Assembly (NCBI GenBank): GCA_009377395.1
Contig: WHUB01000041.1
Coordinates: forward strand, 1-37,293
DNA length: 37,293 nt
Direction: 5' to 3'
From: Actinophytocola sp.
GTDB taxonomy: Bacteria; Actinomycetota; Actinomycetes; Mycobacteriales; Pseudonocardiaceae
Shown: one piece after another, positions 7,517-16,455 of the stretch
Layout of the letters: the number at the start of each line of letters is the position of its first letter
Numbering within the stretch: position 1 is the first letter of the stretch
Position numbers and translations under genes: made by a program
The notes under the pieces: model-generated
What the model was told of the DNA's origin: nothing
Databases searched by the model: none
The model's input: only the letters and a program-made list of their open reading frames with translations

Positions 7517-8125
7517 GTGACGACGGCGCTACTGGCCGGGCTGCTCGCGGGCTACGCCATCGCCATCCCGGTCGGCGCCGTCGGCGTGTACCTCGTCGGG
7601 CTCACCGCGCGCACGAACCTGCGGGTCGGGCTGTCCGCCGCACTGGGCGTCGCCACCGTCGACGGTGCGTACGCGCTGGTCGCGGTGCTCGGCGGCGCCG
7701 TGCTCGCGCCCGTGGTCGTCCACTACGCCGAGCCGGTGCGGCTGGTGTCCGCCGCGGTGCTGCTCGCCGTCGCCGTCGCGGTGCTGCGCGGCACGTCCCG
7801 GCGCGACGAGCCGGGCGGGCGGGTGACGACGTCGCTGCGGGCGTACTGGACGCTGGTCGGTCTCACCTTGGTGAACCCGACGACGGTGGTTTACTTCGCC
7901 GCGCTGGTCGTGGGGCACAGCAGCGAGGTGACGGCGACGCCGTCGCGTGCGGTGGTCTTCGTCACCGCCGCGTTCGCCGCCTCGGCGAGCTGGCAGTGCC
8001 TGCTGGCGGGCGGCGGCGCGGTGCTCGGCCGGGCGCTGTCCGGCCCGAGAGGCCGGGTGGCGACGGCCGTCGTGTCCAGCGCCGTCATCGCGGCCTTCGC
8101 GGTGCGGCTCGCGGTCGGCGGGTGA
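7517..8125 (+). CDS. LysE-family amino acid/metabolite exporter
   Basis: A 202-residue integral membrane protein with about six hydrophobic segments and the N-terminal LysE-type helix containing GYAIAIPVGAVGVYLVGLTA (the conserved PxG in helix 1). The middle segment LRAYWTLVGLTLVNPTTVVY carries the NPxxxxxF/Y motif of this superfamily. Members export amino acids or related small solutes from the cytoplasm. It starts with GTG and stands as a single gene between the csbD terminator and a small membrane protein. The exported substrate cannot be predicted. Confidence 0.82.
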   Translation: MTTALLAGLLAGYAIAIPVGAVGVYLVGLTARTNLRVGLSAALGVATVDGAYALVAVLGGAVLAPVVVHYAEPVRLVSAAVLLAVAVAVLRGTSRRDEPGGRVTTSLRAYWTLVGLTLVNPTTVVYFAALVVGHSSEVTATPSRAVVFVTAAFAASASWQCLLAGGGAVLGRALSGPRGRVATAVVSSAVIAAFAVRLAVGG

Positions 8126-8257
8126 CAGCGGTGGGTACCCAGACGGCCCCGGCCCGCATACCATCGCCACCACCATGCGTCATTCGCCGGACACCTTGCC
8201 GTCGCACACTACGACGACGTACCGCCGTGTGGCGTAAGGACGGCCGAAGGAACCGAC

Positions 8258-8755
8258 ATGCATCGCGAACCCAAGACCGATATCAGGCTTGCCGTCATGC
8301 TTGCCGTGTTCGCCTCGATCGGGGCGGGCGTCATCCACGCCGTTGTCGCGCCCAGGTACCTGGCCGAGTGGCAGCAGTCCGGCATGTTCTTCGCCGCCTT
8401 GGCGCTGTTCCAGCTCGCATGGGCCGTCTTCGTCGCGCGCTGGCCGTGGCCCGCCCTGCTCGGCGTCGGGCTGCTGGCGAACGCCGGGGTGATGTGCCTC
8501 TGGGTGTACACCCGGGCACTCGGGCTCCCGTTCGGCCCGGAGGCCGGCGTCCCGCAACCCGTCGGCGCGCCGGGTGTGCTCGCCATGATGCTCGAGGCGA
8601 GCGTCGTGCTCGGGGTGATCTGGAGTCTGCTGCCCCGCCGCACCAGCGCGACGCTGTCCACCAGCGGTTACCGCTTCGCGGTGGCCGGCGCCGGGCTCGC
8701 GATGCTGCTGCTGGTGACGCCGGGCGTCGTCACGGCACTGGGGCTCAGCGCGTAA
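8258..8755 (+). CDS. Conserved actinobacterial membrane protein, function unknown
   Basis: 165 residues with four or five predicted membrane helices (for example LAVMLAVFASIGAGVIHAVV, MFFAALALFQLAWAVFVA, LLGVGLLANAGVMCLWVY and a final AVAGAGLAMLLLVTPG). There is no signal peptide or recognised catalytic motif. Histidine 27 and a WVYTRALGLPFGPEAG loop stand out; similar loops occur in small actinobacterial membrane proteins of unknown function. An AAGGAAC sequence lies just before the ATG. Its 3' end overlaps by 11 bases the end of the convergent gene at 8745-9296. Confidence 0.7.
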   Translation: MHREPKTDIRLAVMLAVFASIGAGVIHAVVAPRYLAEWQQSGMFFAALALFQLAWAVFVARWPWPALLGVGLLANAGVMCLWVYTRALGLPFGPEAGVPQPVGAPGVLAMMLEASVVLGVIWSLLPRRTSATLSTSGYRFAVAGAGLAMLLLVTPGVVTALGLSA

Positions 8756-9296
8756 CGGCGTCGGCGGCGATGGCGCGGCCGGCGTCGGTGACGACGCGGT
8801 CGGAGCCCGCCGTGGTCAGCAGCGGCGGCTGGTGCTTGTAGAGCGCGGCGACCTCGGCGGGTGACAGCCCCAGCTCCCGCGCCCGCTGGTGCGCCTCCAG
8901 CTTGTTCATGGCGCCGTCCGCCGCCTCGGCGAACAGCGCGAGCAGCCGTCGCGCCCGCGCGTCCGGCTCCGACGACGCGGTCTCGGTGTCCTCGGCGAGC
9001 AGCACGTTCATCTGGTCGACGAACGACTTGAACAGCAACCTGACCTGCGCCAGCGTGTTCAGCTCGGCGAGATCGGGTCCGGAGTCGTCCGGTTGGTCGG
9101 CGCTGCCCTGCCAGGTGCGTTTGGGGTGCCTGCGCAGGTACTCCTGTTCGAGTTCCAGCATCCGGTCGGTATGCGCCCGGAACTGCTCCGCCGTGCCGTG
9201 CAGGAACACGCGGTTGCGGGTGAGATGGGCCTGAGTGCCCTGTCGTTCCAGTTCCTCGTCCGACAGTTCGCTCGCCGGTACGCCTCGCTCGTTCAT
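8745..9296 (-). CDS. DUF6158-like protein
   Basis: A 183-residue soluble helical protein. The N-terminal half (MNERGVPASELSDEELERQG through RMLELEQEYLRRHPKRTW) matches the small actinobacterial DUF6158 pattern, with the conserved TRNRVFLHGTAEQFRAHTDR segment. The second half is a charged helical extension (about 75-183) ending in a helical, possibly DNA- or protein-binding segment. No enzymatic motif is present. It is transcribed leftward, away from boxC, so the boxC promoter lies in the 107-140 bases between them. The function is unknown; the family name rests on recall of the motif. Confidence 0.6.
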   Translation of the reverse strand: MNERGVPASELSDEELERQGTQAHLTRNRVFLHGTAEQFRAHTDRMLELEQEYLRRHPKRTWQGSADQPDDSGPDLAELNTLAQVRLLFKSFVDQMNVLLAEDTETASSEPDARARRLLALFAEAADGAMNKLEAHQRARELGLSPAEVAALYKHQPPLLTTAGSDRVVTDAGRAIAADAVTR

Positions 9297-9354
9297 GGTC
9301 GCTGCCTTTCCGTGCTGGTGAGGGCGTCGGGGTTACGGTAGCCCGGGAAAATCT

Positions 9355-9393
9355 TCTACACAATATTGACGAGACTAAGAGTAAGTGTAGATA
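9355..9393 (+). promoter_or_regulatory. boxC operon promoter with TCTACA/TGTAGA dyad (operator class shared with boxD)
   Basis: TCTACA (9355-9360), five bases, TTGACG as -35 (9366-9371), fourteen bases, then TGTAGATA (9386-9393), which supplies an extended -10 (TG-TAGATA). The outer TCTACA and TGTAGA form a dyad with a 25-base spacer. The same elements with identical spacing precede boxD at 18557-18595. Transcription should begin around 9400, next to a GTG at 9404. The PaaX-family protein encoded at 17602-18456 is the likely ligand (inference). Confidence 0.65.
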
Positions 9394-9436
9394 ATCAGGA
9401 TCGGTGGCACGCACGACAGCGAAGAGGAGCCCGAAC

Positions 9437-11170
9437 ATGACAGTGGTCACGAAGCCCGTCGTCGCCGACGACGCGGCAGCCGAGAACGACCAGGATTCGG
9501 CGCCGCAGCAGACGCCGGAGGTGACTTTCGACCGCCACCCGGACACGTACCGGCACTGGAACCTGCGGGTGGACGGCCCGGTGGCCTGGCTCGAGATGGA
9601 CGTCGACGAGAACGGCGGCATCGTGCCCGGTTACGAACTGAAGCTGAACTCCTACGACCTCGGCGTCGACATCGAGCTGTACGACGCCACGCAGCGGCTG
9701 CGGTTCGAGCACCCCGGCGTCCGCTCCGTCGTGGTGACCAGCGGCAAGGACAATGTCTTCTGCGCCGGAGCCAACATCCGCATGCTGGCGGGCTCGCCGC
9801 ACCACTGGAAGGTGAACTTCTGCAAGTTCACCAACGAGACCCGCAACGGCATGGAGGACGCCACCGAGAACTCCGGCCAGACCTACCTCGCCGGGGTCAA
9901 CGGCCCCTGCGCCGGCGGCGGCTACGAGCTGGCGCTCGCCTGCGACAAGATCATTCTGATCGACGACAACTCGTCGACCGTCGCGCTGCCCGAGGTGCCG
10001 CTGCTCGGCGTGCTGCCCGGCACCGGCGGGCTGACCCGGGTCACCGACAAGCGCAAGGTGCGCAAGGACCGCGCCGACATCTTCGCCACCCGCCCCGACG
10101 GCATCCGCGGCAAGACGGCCGTCGACTGGCGGCTCGTGGACGAGCTGGCGCCCCGCCGGGAGTTCACCGAGACGCTGCAACGGATCGCCACCGAGACCGC
10201 GGCCGGCGCTAAGCAGGGCGATGCGCAGGGCATCGAGCTGACTCCGCTGACCCCGGAGGTCACGCCGGAGGGCATCAGCTACCGGCACGTCAGCGCGAGT
10301 TACGACCGGAACGCGGGCACGGTGGAGATCACCGTGCGAGGCCCGGCAGACGCCGCGCCGACCGTCGACGAGATCCACCAACAGGGCGCCGCGACCTGGC
10401 TGCTCGCCGTCACCCGCGAGCTGGACGACCTGATCCTGCGGCTGCGCACCAACGAGATCGAGCTCGGCACCTGGGTGATCCGCACCGAGGGCGACGCCGA
10501 GAAGGTGCTCGCGCACGAGCGCGCGGTGCTCGGCAACGCCGAGAACGACTGGCTGTGCAACGAGATCCTGCACTACTACAAGCGCACCGTGAAGCGGCTC
10601 GACGTCACCAGCCGCAGCCTGGTCGCGCTGATCGAGCCGGGCAGCTGCTTCGCGGGCATCCTGCTCGAGCTGGCGCTCGCCTGCGACCGGCAGTACATCT
10701 TGGACGGTCCGCCGATCGAGGACGAGGACAGCGAGGAGCGCGCCGCGATCACGCTGTCCGACGCCAACTTCGGCATCTTCCCGATGGCCAACGGACTGTC
10801 GCGTGTGGAGTCTCGCTTCTACGGCGACGACGACCACCTGGGCTGGTTGCGGCGGGAGAAGGACCGCCCGATCTCCCCGTCGGAGGCCAACGAGCTCGGC
10901 CTCGTCACCGACGCGCCGGACGACATCGACTGGGAGGACGAGGTCCGCCTCGTCGTGGAAGGCCGCCGGGCGCTGTCGCCGGACGCGCTGACCGGCATGG
11001 AGGCCAACCACCGGTTCGTCGGCCCGGAAACCATGGAAACCAAGATCTTCGGACGCCTCACCGCCTGGCAGAACTGGATCTTCACCAGGTCCAACGCGTC
11101 CGGCCCCGATGGTGCCCTGCGCCGCTACGGTACCGGGCAGAAGGCAGTCTTCGACAGGAAGCGGGTGTAA
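9437..11170 (+). CDS. boxC: 2,3-epoxybenzoyl-CoA dihydrolase BoxC
   Basis: Hydrolytically opens the ring of 2,3-epoxybenzoyl-CoA to 3,4-dehydroadipyl-CoA semialdehyde plus formate. From the ATG at 9437 the protein has 577 residues, the usual BoxC size, with two crotonase-type halves. The first has SGKDNVFCAGANIRMLAGSP and NGPCAGGGYELALACDKI; the second has ALIEPGSCFAGILLELALAC. The conserved BoxC-type stretch WKVNFCKFTNETRNGMED is present. The ATG is chosen for the AGAGGAG Shine-Dalgarno eight bases upstream. A GTG at 9404, in frame and right at the predicted transcription start, would give 11 extra residues on a leaderless mRNA. First gene of a seven-gene run; boxB follows two bases after its stop. 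Confidence 0.93.
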   Translation: MTVVTKPVVADDAAAENDQDSAPQQTPEVTFDRHPDTYRHWNLRVDGPVAWLEMDVDENGGIVPGYELKLNSYDLGVDIELYDATQRLRFEHPGVRSVVVTSGKDNVFCAGANIRMLAGSPHHWKVNFCKFTNETRNGMEDATENSGQTYLAGVNGPCAGGGYELALACDKIILIDDNSSTVALPEVPLLGVLPGTGGLTRVTDKRKVRKDRADIFATRPDGIRGKTAVDWRLVDELAPRREFTETLQRIATETAAGAKQGDAQGIELTPLTPEVTPEGISYRHVSASYDRNAGTVEITVRGPADAAPTVDEIHQQGAATWLLAVTRELDDLILRLRTNEIELGTWVIRTEGDAEKVLAHERAVLGNAENDWLCNEILHYYKRTVKRLDVTSRSLVALIEPGSCFAGILLELALACDRQYILDGPPIEDEDSEERAAITLSDANFGIFPMANGLSRVESRFYGDDDHLGWLRREKDRPISPSEANELGLVTDAPDDIDWEDEVRLVVEGRRALSPDALTGMEANHRFVGPETMETKIFGRLTAWQNWIFTRSNASGPDGALRRYGTGQKAVFDRKRV

Positions 11171-11172
11171 CG

Positions 11173-12594
11173 ATGACGCAGTCGATCGACTACGACTCCA
11201 AGATCCCCAACAACGTCAACCTCGCGGACGACCGGCGGCTGCAGCGCGCGCTGGAAGGCTGGCAGCCGAAGTTCATGGACTGGTGGGGCGAGATGGGCCC
11301 CACCCTCGAGACCCAGGGCGTTTACCTGCGCACCGCGGTGAGCGTGGGCCGGGAAGGCTGGGCGCACTTCGGCCACGTGGTGCCGAACGAGTACCGCTGG
11401 GGCATCTTCCTCTCCGAGCATGACCCGGACCGCAAGATCGCCTTTGGTGAGCACGCGGGCCAGCCCGCCTGGCAGCAGGTGCCCGGCGAGTACCGCGCCG
11501 ACCTGCAACGGCTCATCGTCATCCAGGGCGACACCGAACCCGCGTCGGTCGAGCAGCAGAAGCTGCTCGGGCTGACCGCGCCGAGCCTGTACGACCTCCG
11601 CAACCTGTTCCAGGTCAACGTCGAGGAGGGCCGTCACCTGTGGGCGATGGTCTACCTGCTGCACGCCTACTTCGGCCGGGAGGGCCGCGAGGAGGCCGAG
11701 GGGCTGCTCTACCGCAACTCCGGCAGCCCGGACACGCCCCGCATCCTCGGCGCATTCAACGAGGAGACCGCCGACTGGCTCGCCTTCTACATGTTCACCT
11801 ACTTCACCGACCGCGACGGCAAGTACCAGCTCGGCACCCTCAAGGAGAGCGCGTTCGACCCGCTGTCGCGCACCTGCGAGTTCATGCTCAAGGAAGAGGC
11901 GCACCACATGTTCGTCGGCACCACCGGCGTCGACCGGGTGGTCAGCCGCAGCGCCGAGCTGATCCGCGAGCACGACACCATGGACATCGGGCCGCGTGGC
12001 GGCATCCCGCTGGACATCATCCAGAAGTACATCAACTTCCACTACACCGTCTCGCTCGACCTGTTCGGCAGCGAGACGTCGACCAACGCGGCCAACTACT
12101 ACACCGCGGGCCTGAAGGGCCGCTGGAACGAGACCCGGCGCAAGGACGATCACCAGCTCACCAACGACAGCATGGTGATGGAGAAGCCCAACGACGACGG
12201 CACCTGGTCCGAGGAGGAGGTGCAGGCGCTGCTCGCGCTGAACCTCGACCTGCGCGGCGAGTACATCGCCGACTGCCAGAACGGGCTGAACCGGTGGAAC
12301 AAGATCCTCGCCGACAACGACATCGACTACCGGTTCGCGCTGCCGCACCCCGGCTTCAACCGCGCCGTCGGCGTCAACTCCGAGCACCACATCACCCCGG
12401 ACGGCACGATCGTCGACGAGCAGACCTGGGAGGCCAACCGCTCCCGGTGGCTGCCGACGAGCGAGGACCTCTCGTTCGTGCGGTCGCTGATGCGGCCGGT
12501 GTACGAGCGGGGCAAGATCGCCAGCTGGGTCGCGCCCCCGATCAACGGCATCAACGGCAAGCCGTTCGACTACGAGTACGTCTACCTGGCGTGA
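11173..12594 (+). CDS. boxB: Benzoyl-CoA 2,3-epoxidase, diiron oxygenase subunit BoxB
   Basis: 473 residues, full length for BoxB, the diiron monooxygenase that epoxidises benzoyl-CoA using O2 and electrons from NADPH. Characteristic elements are the N-terminal KIPNNVNLADDRRLQRALE, the diiron segments NVEEGRHLWAMVYLL and FMLKEEAHHMFVG (Glu/His ligands), and the C-terminal PGFNRAVGV plus NGKPFDYEYVYLA. It has no reductase domain and needs an electron donor. In other bacteria that donor is the flavin/iron-sulfur protein BoxA, which is not encoded here; the ferredoxin reductase and ferredoxin three genes on are the probable substitute. It lies two bases from boxC. Confidence 0.95.
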   Translation: MTQSIDYDSKIPNNVNLADDRRLQRALEGWQPKFMDWWGEMGPTLETQGVYLRTAVSVGREGWAHFGHVVPNEYRWGIFLSEHDPDRKIAFGEHAGQPAWQQVPGEYRADLQRLIVIQGDTEPASVEQQKLLGLTAPSLYDLRNLFQVNVEEGRHLWAMVYLLHAYFGREGREEAEGLLYRNSGSPDTPRILGAFNEETADWLAFYMFTYFTDRDGKYQLGTLKESAFDPLSRTCEFMLKEEAHHMFVGTTGVDRVVSRSAELIREHDTMDIGPRGGIPLDIIQKYINFHYTVSLDLFGSETSTNAANYYTAGLKGRWNETRRKDDHQLTNDSMVMEKPNDDGTWSEEEVQALLALNLDLRGEYIADCQNGLNRWNKILADNDIDYRFALPHPGFNRAVGVNSEHHITPDGTIVDEQTWEANRSRWLPTSEDLSFVRSLMRPVYERGKIASWVAPPINGINGKPFDYEYVYLA

Positions 12595-12607
12595 GGGGTG
12601 GCCGACC

Positions 12608-14233
12608 ATGACTGCTGCCAAACCACCGAGCACCACCACGTTCTTCAACGCGACCGACTACCTCGTCGACCGCCACCTCCGGGAGGACAACGGCGGCAAC
12701 ACGGCGGTCGTCTCGCCCGGCGGGACGCTCAGCTACGCCGACCTCACCGCCGAGGTCCGGCGGGTCGCGAGCGGGCTGCGCCGCATCGGCGTCCGGCCGG
12801 AAGAACGGGTACTGATGTGCATGCCGGACGACGCCGAGCTGTTCACCGCGATCCTCGCGGCGATGTACCTCGGCGCCGTCGCGGTGCCGTGCTCGACCAT
12901 GCTCACCGGGTCTGAGCTCGGCACGCTGGTCGCCGACGCCCGCGCCAGGGTCGTGCTCGGCGGCGGCGAGTTCGCGGGCAACGTCCGGACGGCGATCGCC
13001 GACGCGCCGGACGTGCGGCACGTGGTGCTCGCCGGCGCCGAGCCGGACGGCCTGCCCGCCGGGGTGGCCGGCCACACCTGGCACGCCATGCTCGACGACG
13101 ACGACGGCGACCCGGTGACCGAGCCGTATCCGACCTGGGCCGACTCGCACGCGCTGTGGCTCTACACCTCGGGCACGACCGGCAAGCCCAAAGCCGCCAT
13201 GCATCGCCATGTCGACATCCGGTTCGTCGCCGAGAACTACGGCCAGCGGGTGCTGGGCATGACCGCGGCCGACCGCTGCCTCTCGGTGGCCAAGCTGTTC
13301 TTCGCCTACGGCATCGGGAACTCGATGTTCTTCCCGCTGTCGGTCGGCGGGACCGCGCTGCTGGAGCCGTCGCGGCCGTCGCCCGCGCTGTTCGCCGAGC
13401 GGGCGGCCGCCGACAAGGCGACGGTGCTGTTCGGCACGCCGAGCTTCTTCGGCCCGCTGCTGGCGAGCGACGTCGGCGACGACGCGTTCGCCAGCGTGCG
13501 CCAGGGTGTGTCGGCCGGTGAGGCGCTGCCGCCGAGGATGTACCACCGGATGCTGGAGCGCTTCGGCGTCGAGGTGCTGGACGGCATCGGCTCGACCGAG
13601 ATGCTGCACATCTTCATCTCCAACCGGGCGGGTCAGGTGCATCCCGGCTCGTCGGGCACCCCGGTGCCCGGGTACACGGTGGAGATCCGCGACGAGCAGG
13701 GCAGGCCGATCGAGGGCGTCGAGGAGCCGGGGGAGCTGTACGTGCGGGGCGAGAGCGCCGCGATCGGCTACTGGTGCCGCGCCGACACCTCGCGGCAGGT
13801 GTTCCTCGGCGAGTGGCTGCGGACCGGCGACACCTACGTGCGCAACGCGGACGGCACGCTCACCTGCCTCGGCCGCGCCAACGACATGCTCAAGGCCGGT
13901 GGAATCTGGGTCAGCCCGTCCGAGGTGGAGAACCGGCTGCTGGAGCACCCCGACGTCGCCGAGGTCGTCGTGGTCGCCGTGCCGGACTCCGACGAGCTGG
14001 ACAAGCCGGTCGCCTGCGTGATTCCCGCGGCGGGCAAGCACGTCGACGCCGATGAGCTGATCGGCTGGTGCCGCGAGGGGCTGGCGGCGTTCAAGCGTCC
14101 TCGCGCCGTGGTCGAGCTGGAAGAGCTGCCCAAGACTGCCACCGGCAAGATCCGCCGCAACGTGCTGCGCGAACGGCTGCGCACCGAGCTGCTGACCGAG
14201 GTGAAGGAGGAGACCAGTGCCCCAACCGGATGA
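12608..14233 (+). CDS. bclA: Benzoate-CoA ligase
   Basis: A 541-residue adenylate-forming enzyme that activates benzoate to benzoyl-CoA with ATP and CoA. The ATP-binding P-loop is LYTSGTTGKPKAAMHRH. GIGSTEMLHIFISN is the acid:thiol ligase A5 motif in the form seen in benzoate-CoA ligases, and LRTGDTYVRNADGT with the final LPKTATGKIRRNVLRE carries the catalytic lysine. The N-terminal FFNATDYLVDRHLRE and the AKLFFAYGIGNSMFFPL segment also match the benzoate/4-hydroxybenzoate ligase family. A GAGGGGTGG ribosome site precedes the ATG. The 3' end overlaps the following ferredoxin reductase gene by 17 bases. Position after boxCB makes benzoate the most likely substrate. Confidence 0.93.
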   Translation: MTAAKPPSTTTFFNATDYLVDRHLREDNGGNTAVVSPGGTLSYADLTAEVRRVASGLRRIGVRPEERVLMCMPDDAELFTAILAAMYLGAVAVPCSTMLTGSELGTLVADARARVVLGGGEFAGNVRTAIADAPDVRHVVLAGAEPDGLPAGVAGHTWHAMLDDDDGDPVTEPYPTWADSHALWLYTSGTTGKPKAAMHRHVDIRFVAENYGQRVLGMTAADRCLSVAKLFFAYGIGNSMFFPLSVGGTALLEPSRPSPALFAERAAADKATVLFGTPSFFGPLLASDVGDDAFASVRQGVSAGEALPPRMYHRMLERFGVEVLDGIGSTEMLHIFISNRAGQVHPGSSGTPVPGYTVEIRDEQGRPIEGVEEPGELYVRGESAAIGYWCRADTSRQVFLGEWLRTGDTYVRNADGTLTCLGRANDMLKAGGIWVSPSEVENRLLEHPDVAEVVVVAVPDSDELDKPVACVIPAAGKHVDADELIGWCREGLAAFKRPRAVVELEELPKTATGKIRRNVLRERLRTELLTEVKEETSAPTG

Positions 14234-15227
14234 GGTCGATGTCGACGTGCTGATCGTCGGCGCGGGTCCGACGGGGTTGTTCGCGGCCTACTACGCCGGG
14301 TTCCGCGGGCTGCGGGTCGGCGTGCTCGACTCGCTGCCGGAGCCGGGTGGCCAGGTCAACGCGATGTACCCGGAGAAGGACATCTACGACGTCGCCGGGT
14401 TCCCCGCGGTGCGGGGCCGGGACCTGGTGGACTCGCTGCTGGCGCAGGCGGAGCCGTTCGATCCGGTGTATCTGCTGGGGCATCGCGCCGACGAGCTGGA
14501 GCGACACTCCGGCGAGGACGGGCCGGACACGTTCACCGTGACGACCCACCGGGGCACCCGGATCGAGGCCAAGTCGGTGATCATCACCGGCGGCATCGGC
14601 ACCTTCACGCCCCGGCCGCTGCCCGCCGCCCAGGAGTACGAGGGCAACGGGCTGGCGTACTTCGTGCGCAAGCTGGACGACTACAAGGACACCGACGTGG
14701 TGATCGTCGGCGGCGGCGACTCGGCGTTCGACTGGGCGCAGGCGCTGCACTCGCGGGCGGCCTCGGTGACGCTGGTGCACCGTCGGGAGACGTTCCGGGC
14801 GCATCCGACCACGGTGTCGGCGGTGCGCGAGACCGACGTCGAGATCATCACCAACGCGCAGGTGTCCAAGGTGGACGGCAACGGCTCGATCGAGTCGGTG
14901 GAGATCACCGGCAGCGACGGCGCCGTGCGCACGGTGCCGTGCCAGCGCATCATCGCGGCGCTCGGTTTCACCGCCAACCTCGGTCCGCTGCTGAAATGGG
15001 GCGTTGACGTCGAGAACCGCCGCCACATTCCGGTGGACACGGCGATGCGGACCAACGTGGCCGGGGTGTTCGCAGCGGGCGACATCAACGACTACCCCGG
15101 CAAGGTGCGGCTGATCGCGGTCGGCTTCGGCGAGGCGGCGACGGCGGTCAACAACGCCGCCCACCACATCGACCCCGGCCAGCCGGTATTCCCCGGCCAC
15201 TCGACCGACGCGCCAGCGGCGGCCTGA
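14217..15227 (+). CDS. Thioredoxin-reductase-like ferredoxin--NADP reductase, probable electron supply to BoxB
   Basis: A 336-residue flavoprotein with an N-terminal FAD-binding Rossmann motif ([17 protein letters not shown]), an NADP-binding motif ([14 protein letters not shown], then [10 protein letters not shown]) and the C-terminal FAD-binding [20 protein letters not shown]. The redox CxxC of thioredoxin reductases is absent, which identifies the type of ferredoxin-NADP reductase built on the thioredoxin-reductase scaffold. The GTG at 14217 has an AAGGAGGAG ribosome site inside the end of bclA. It is followed after ten bases by a 7Fe ferredoxin. Together these would carry electrons from NADPH to BoxB in place of the fused reductase BoxA (inference from context; activity assignment from motifs). 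Confidence 0.85.
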   Translation: MPQPDEVDVDVLIVGAGPTGLFAAYYAGFRGLRVGVLDSLPEPGGQVNAMYPEKDIYDVAGFPAVRGRDLVDSLLAQAEPFDPVYLLGHRADELERHSGEDGPDTFTVTTHRGTRIEAKSVIITGGIGTFTPRPLPAAQEYEGNGLAYFVRKLDDYKDTDVVIVGGGDSAFDWAQALHSRAASVTLVHRRETFRAHPTTVSAVRETDVEIITNAQVSKVDGNGSIESVEITGSDGAVRTVPCQRIIAALGFTANLGPLLKWGVDVENRRHIPVDTAMRTNVAGVFAAGDINDYPGKVRLIAVGFGEAATAVNNAAHHIDPGQPVFPGHSTDAPAAA

Positions 15228-15237
15228 AGGAGACGCA

Positions 15238-15579
15238 ATGCCTTACGTGATCGCGGAGCCGTGCATCGACGTCATGGACCGCTCGTGCATGGAGGAATGC
15301 CCCGTCGACTGCATCTACGAGGGCGAGCGCAAGCTCTACATCAACCCCATGGAATGCATCGACTGCGGCGCCTGCGAACCGGCCTGCCCGGTCGAGGCGA
15401 TCAGCCAGGACCGCAACGTCGCCGAGCAGCACTCGGCGTTCGTCGAGGACAACCGGCGGTTCTTCACCGAGGCGCTGCCCGGGCGCGACGACGTGCTCGG
15501 GCAGCCGGGCGGCGCCATGATCGTCGGCCCGGTCGGCACCGACACCGAGCTGGTCGCCGGGTATGGGCCGCGTGGCTGA
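15238..15579 (+). CDS. fdxA: 7Fe ferredoxin (FdxA type)
   Basis: 113 residues. Cysteines at 9, 17, 21 and 25 and at 40, 43, 46 and 50 follow the actinobacterial seven-iron pattern, in which one [3Fe-4S] and one [4Fe-4S] cluster are bound: [20 protein letters not shown], then [15 protein letters not shown] and [17 protein letters not shown]. The C-terminal 60 residues form the usual FdxA extension. A GAAGGAGA ribosome site precedes the ATG. Placed between the ferredoxin reductase and the amidohydrolase within the box operon, it is the likely one-electron carrier between the reductase and BoxB (inference). It overlaps the next gene by 17 bases. Confidence 0.92.
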   Translation: MPYVIAEPCIDVMDRSCMEECPVDCIYEGERKLYINPMECIDCGACEPACPVEAISQDRNVAEQHSAFVEDNRRFFTEALPGRDDVLGQPGGAMIVGPVGTDTELVAGYGPRG

Positions 15580-16435
15580 GCCGGTGCCGGAGACCCTCGT
15601 CGACGCCCACGTCCATGTCCCCCGGCTCTCGACGCTGAAGCCGGCCTGGCTGGAGTGGGCGGACCGGTTCTCCGGCCCGCACCCGTGGCGGGACGCCTAC
15701 GACGGCGCCGGTGACCCGGTGCCGGAACGGTTCGACGCGCTGCTCGCCGCCGAGGGCGTCGACCGGGCGTTGCTGTTCAGCGAGTACAGCCCGAGGGCGA
15801 CCGGCATCCAGCCGATCGACGACCTGCTGCCGATCGTCGAGTACAACCCGGATCGGTTCCGGCTGGTCGGCAACGTGAACCCGCACCTGCACCATCCGCT
15901 GGTGTCCGAAGTGGAGCGACAGCTCGACCTCGGCGCGGTCGCGCTGAAGCTGCATCCGGTGCACGGCTGCTTCTCGCCGGCCGACCGGGAGCTGTACCCG
16001 GTGTACGAGACGTGTGCCGAGCGCGGCATCCCGGTCATCACGCACTCGGGGACGTCGGACTTCCCCGGCTCGCGGGCGCGGTTCGGCGACCCCGAGCTGT
16101 ACCTCGACGTGATCGAGGACTTCCCCGAGCTGCCGCTGGTGTTCGCGCACGGCGGGCGCGGCTGGTGGTACGACACGGCGGCGTTCCTCGCGCTCGGCAG
16201 GCCGAACGTGTGGCTGGACCTGGCCGGGCTGCCACCGAAAAAACTGCCGGAGTACTACGCGCGGTTCGACTTCACCCGGCTCGCGGCGAAGTTCATCTTC
16301 GGCACCGACTGGCCGGGCATGCCCGGCGCGGCGCGCAACGTCGCCGCGCTGCGTGATCTGGGCCTGCCGGACGACGTGCTGCGCGATGTACTGTCCGGCA
16401 ACGCGGCCAAGATCTTTCCCGGCCTTGGCGTGTGA
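15563..16435 (+). CDS. Metal-dependent amidohydrolase-2 family hydrolase in the box operon
   Basis: A 290-residue TIM-barrel hydrolase with the metal site intact: H16 and H18 (VDAHVHVP), K129 (ALKLHPVHG), H161 (VITHSG), H196 (VFAHGG) and D249 (FGTDWPG). The family includes decarboxylases such as ACMSD, lactonases and, in Rhodococcus p-coumarate catabolism, the beta-ketoacyl-CoA hydrolase CouO. It is not a recognised component of the box pathway. Coupled at both ends (17-base overlap with the ferredoxin; dehydrogenase right after), it is clearly co-expressed. With the 3-hydroxyacyl-CoA dehydrogenase it may form a side-chain-shortening pair feeding benzoate, or act on a ring-cleavage intermediate. 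Both roles are inference. Confidence 0.8.
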   Translation: MGRVAEPVPETLVDAHVHVPRLSTLKPAWLEWADRFSGPHPWRDAYDGAGDPVPERFDALLAAEGVDRALLFSEYSPRATGIQPIDDLLPIVEYNPDRFRLVGNVNPHLHHPLVSEVERQLDLGAVALKLHPVHGCFSPADRELYPVYETCAERGIPVITHSGTSDFPGSRARFGDPELYLDVIEDFPELPLVFAHGGRGWWYDTAAFLALGRPNVWLDLAGLPPKKLPEYYARFDFTRLAAKFIFGTDWPGMPGAARNVAALRDLGLPDDVLRDVLSGNAAKIFPGLGV

Positions 16436-16455
16436 CGACGAGCGATGGAGAGGGC

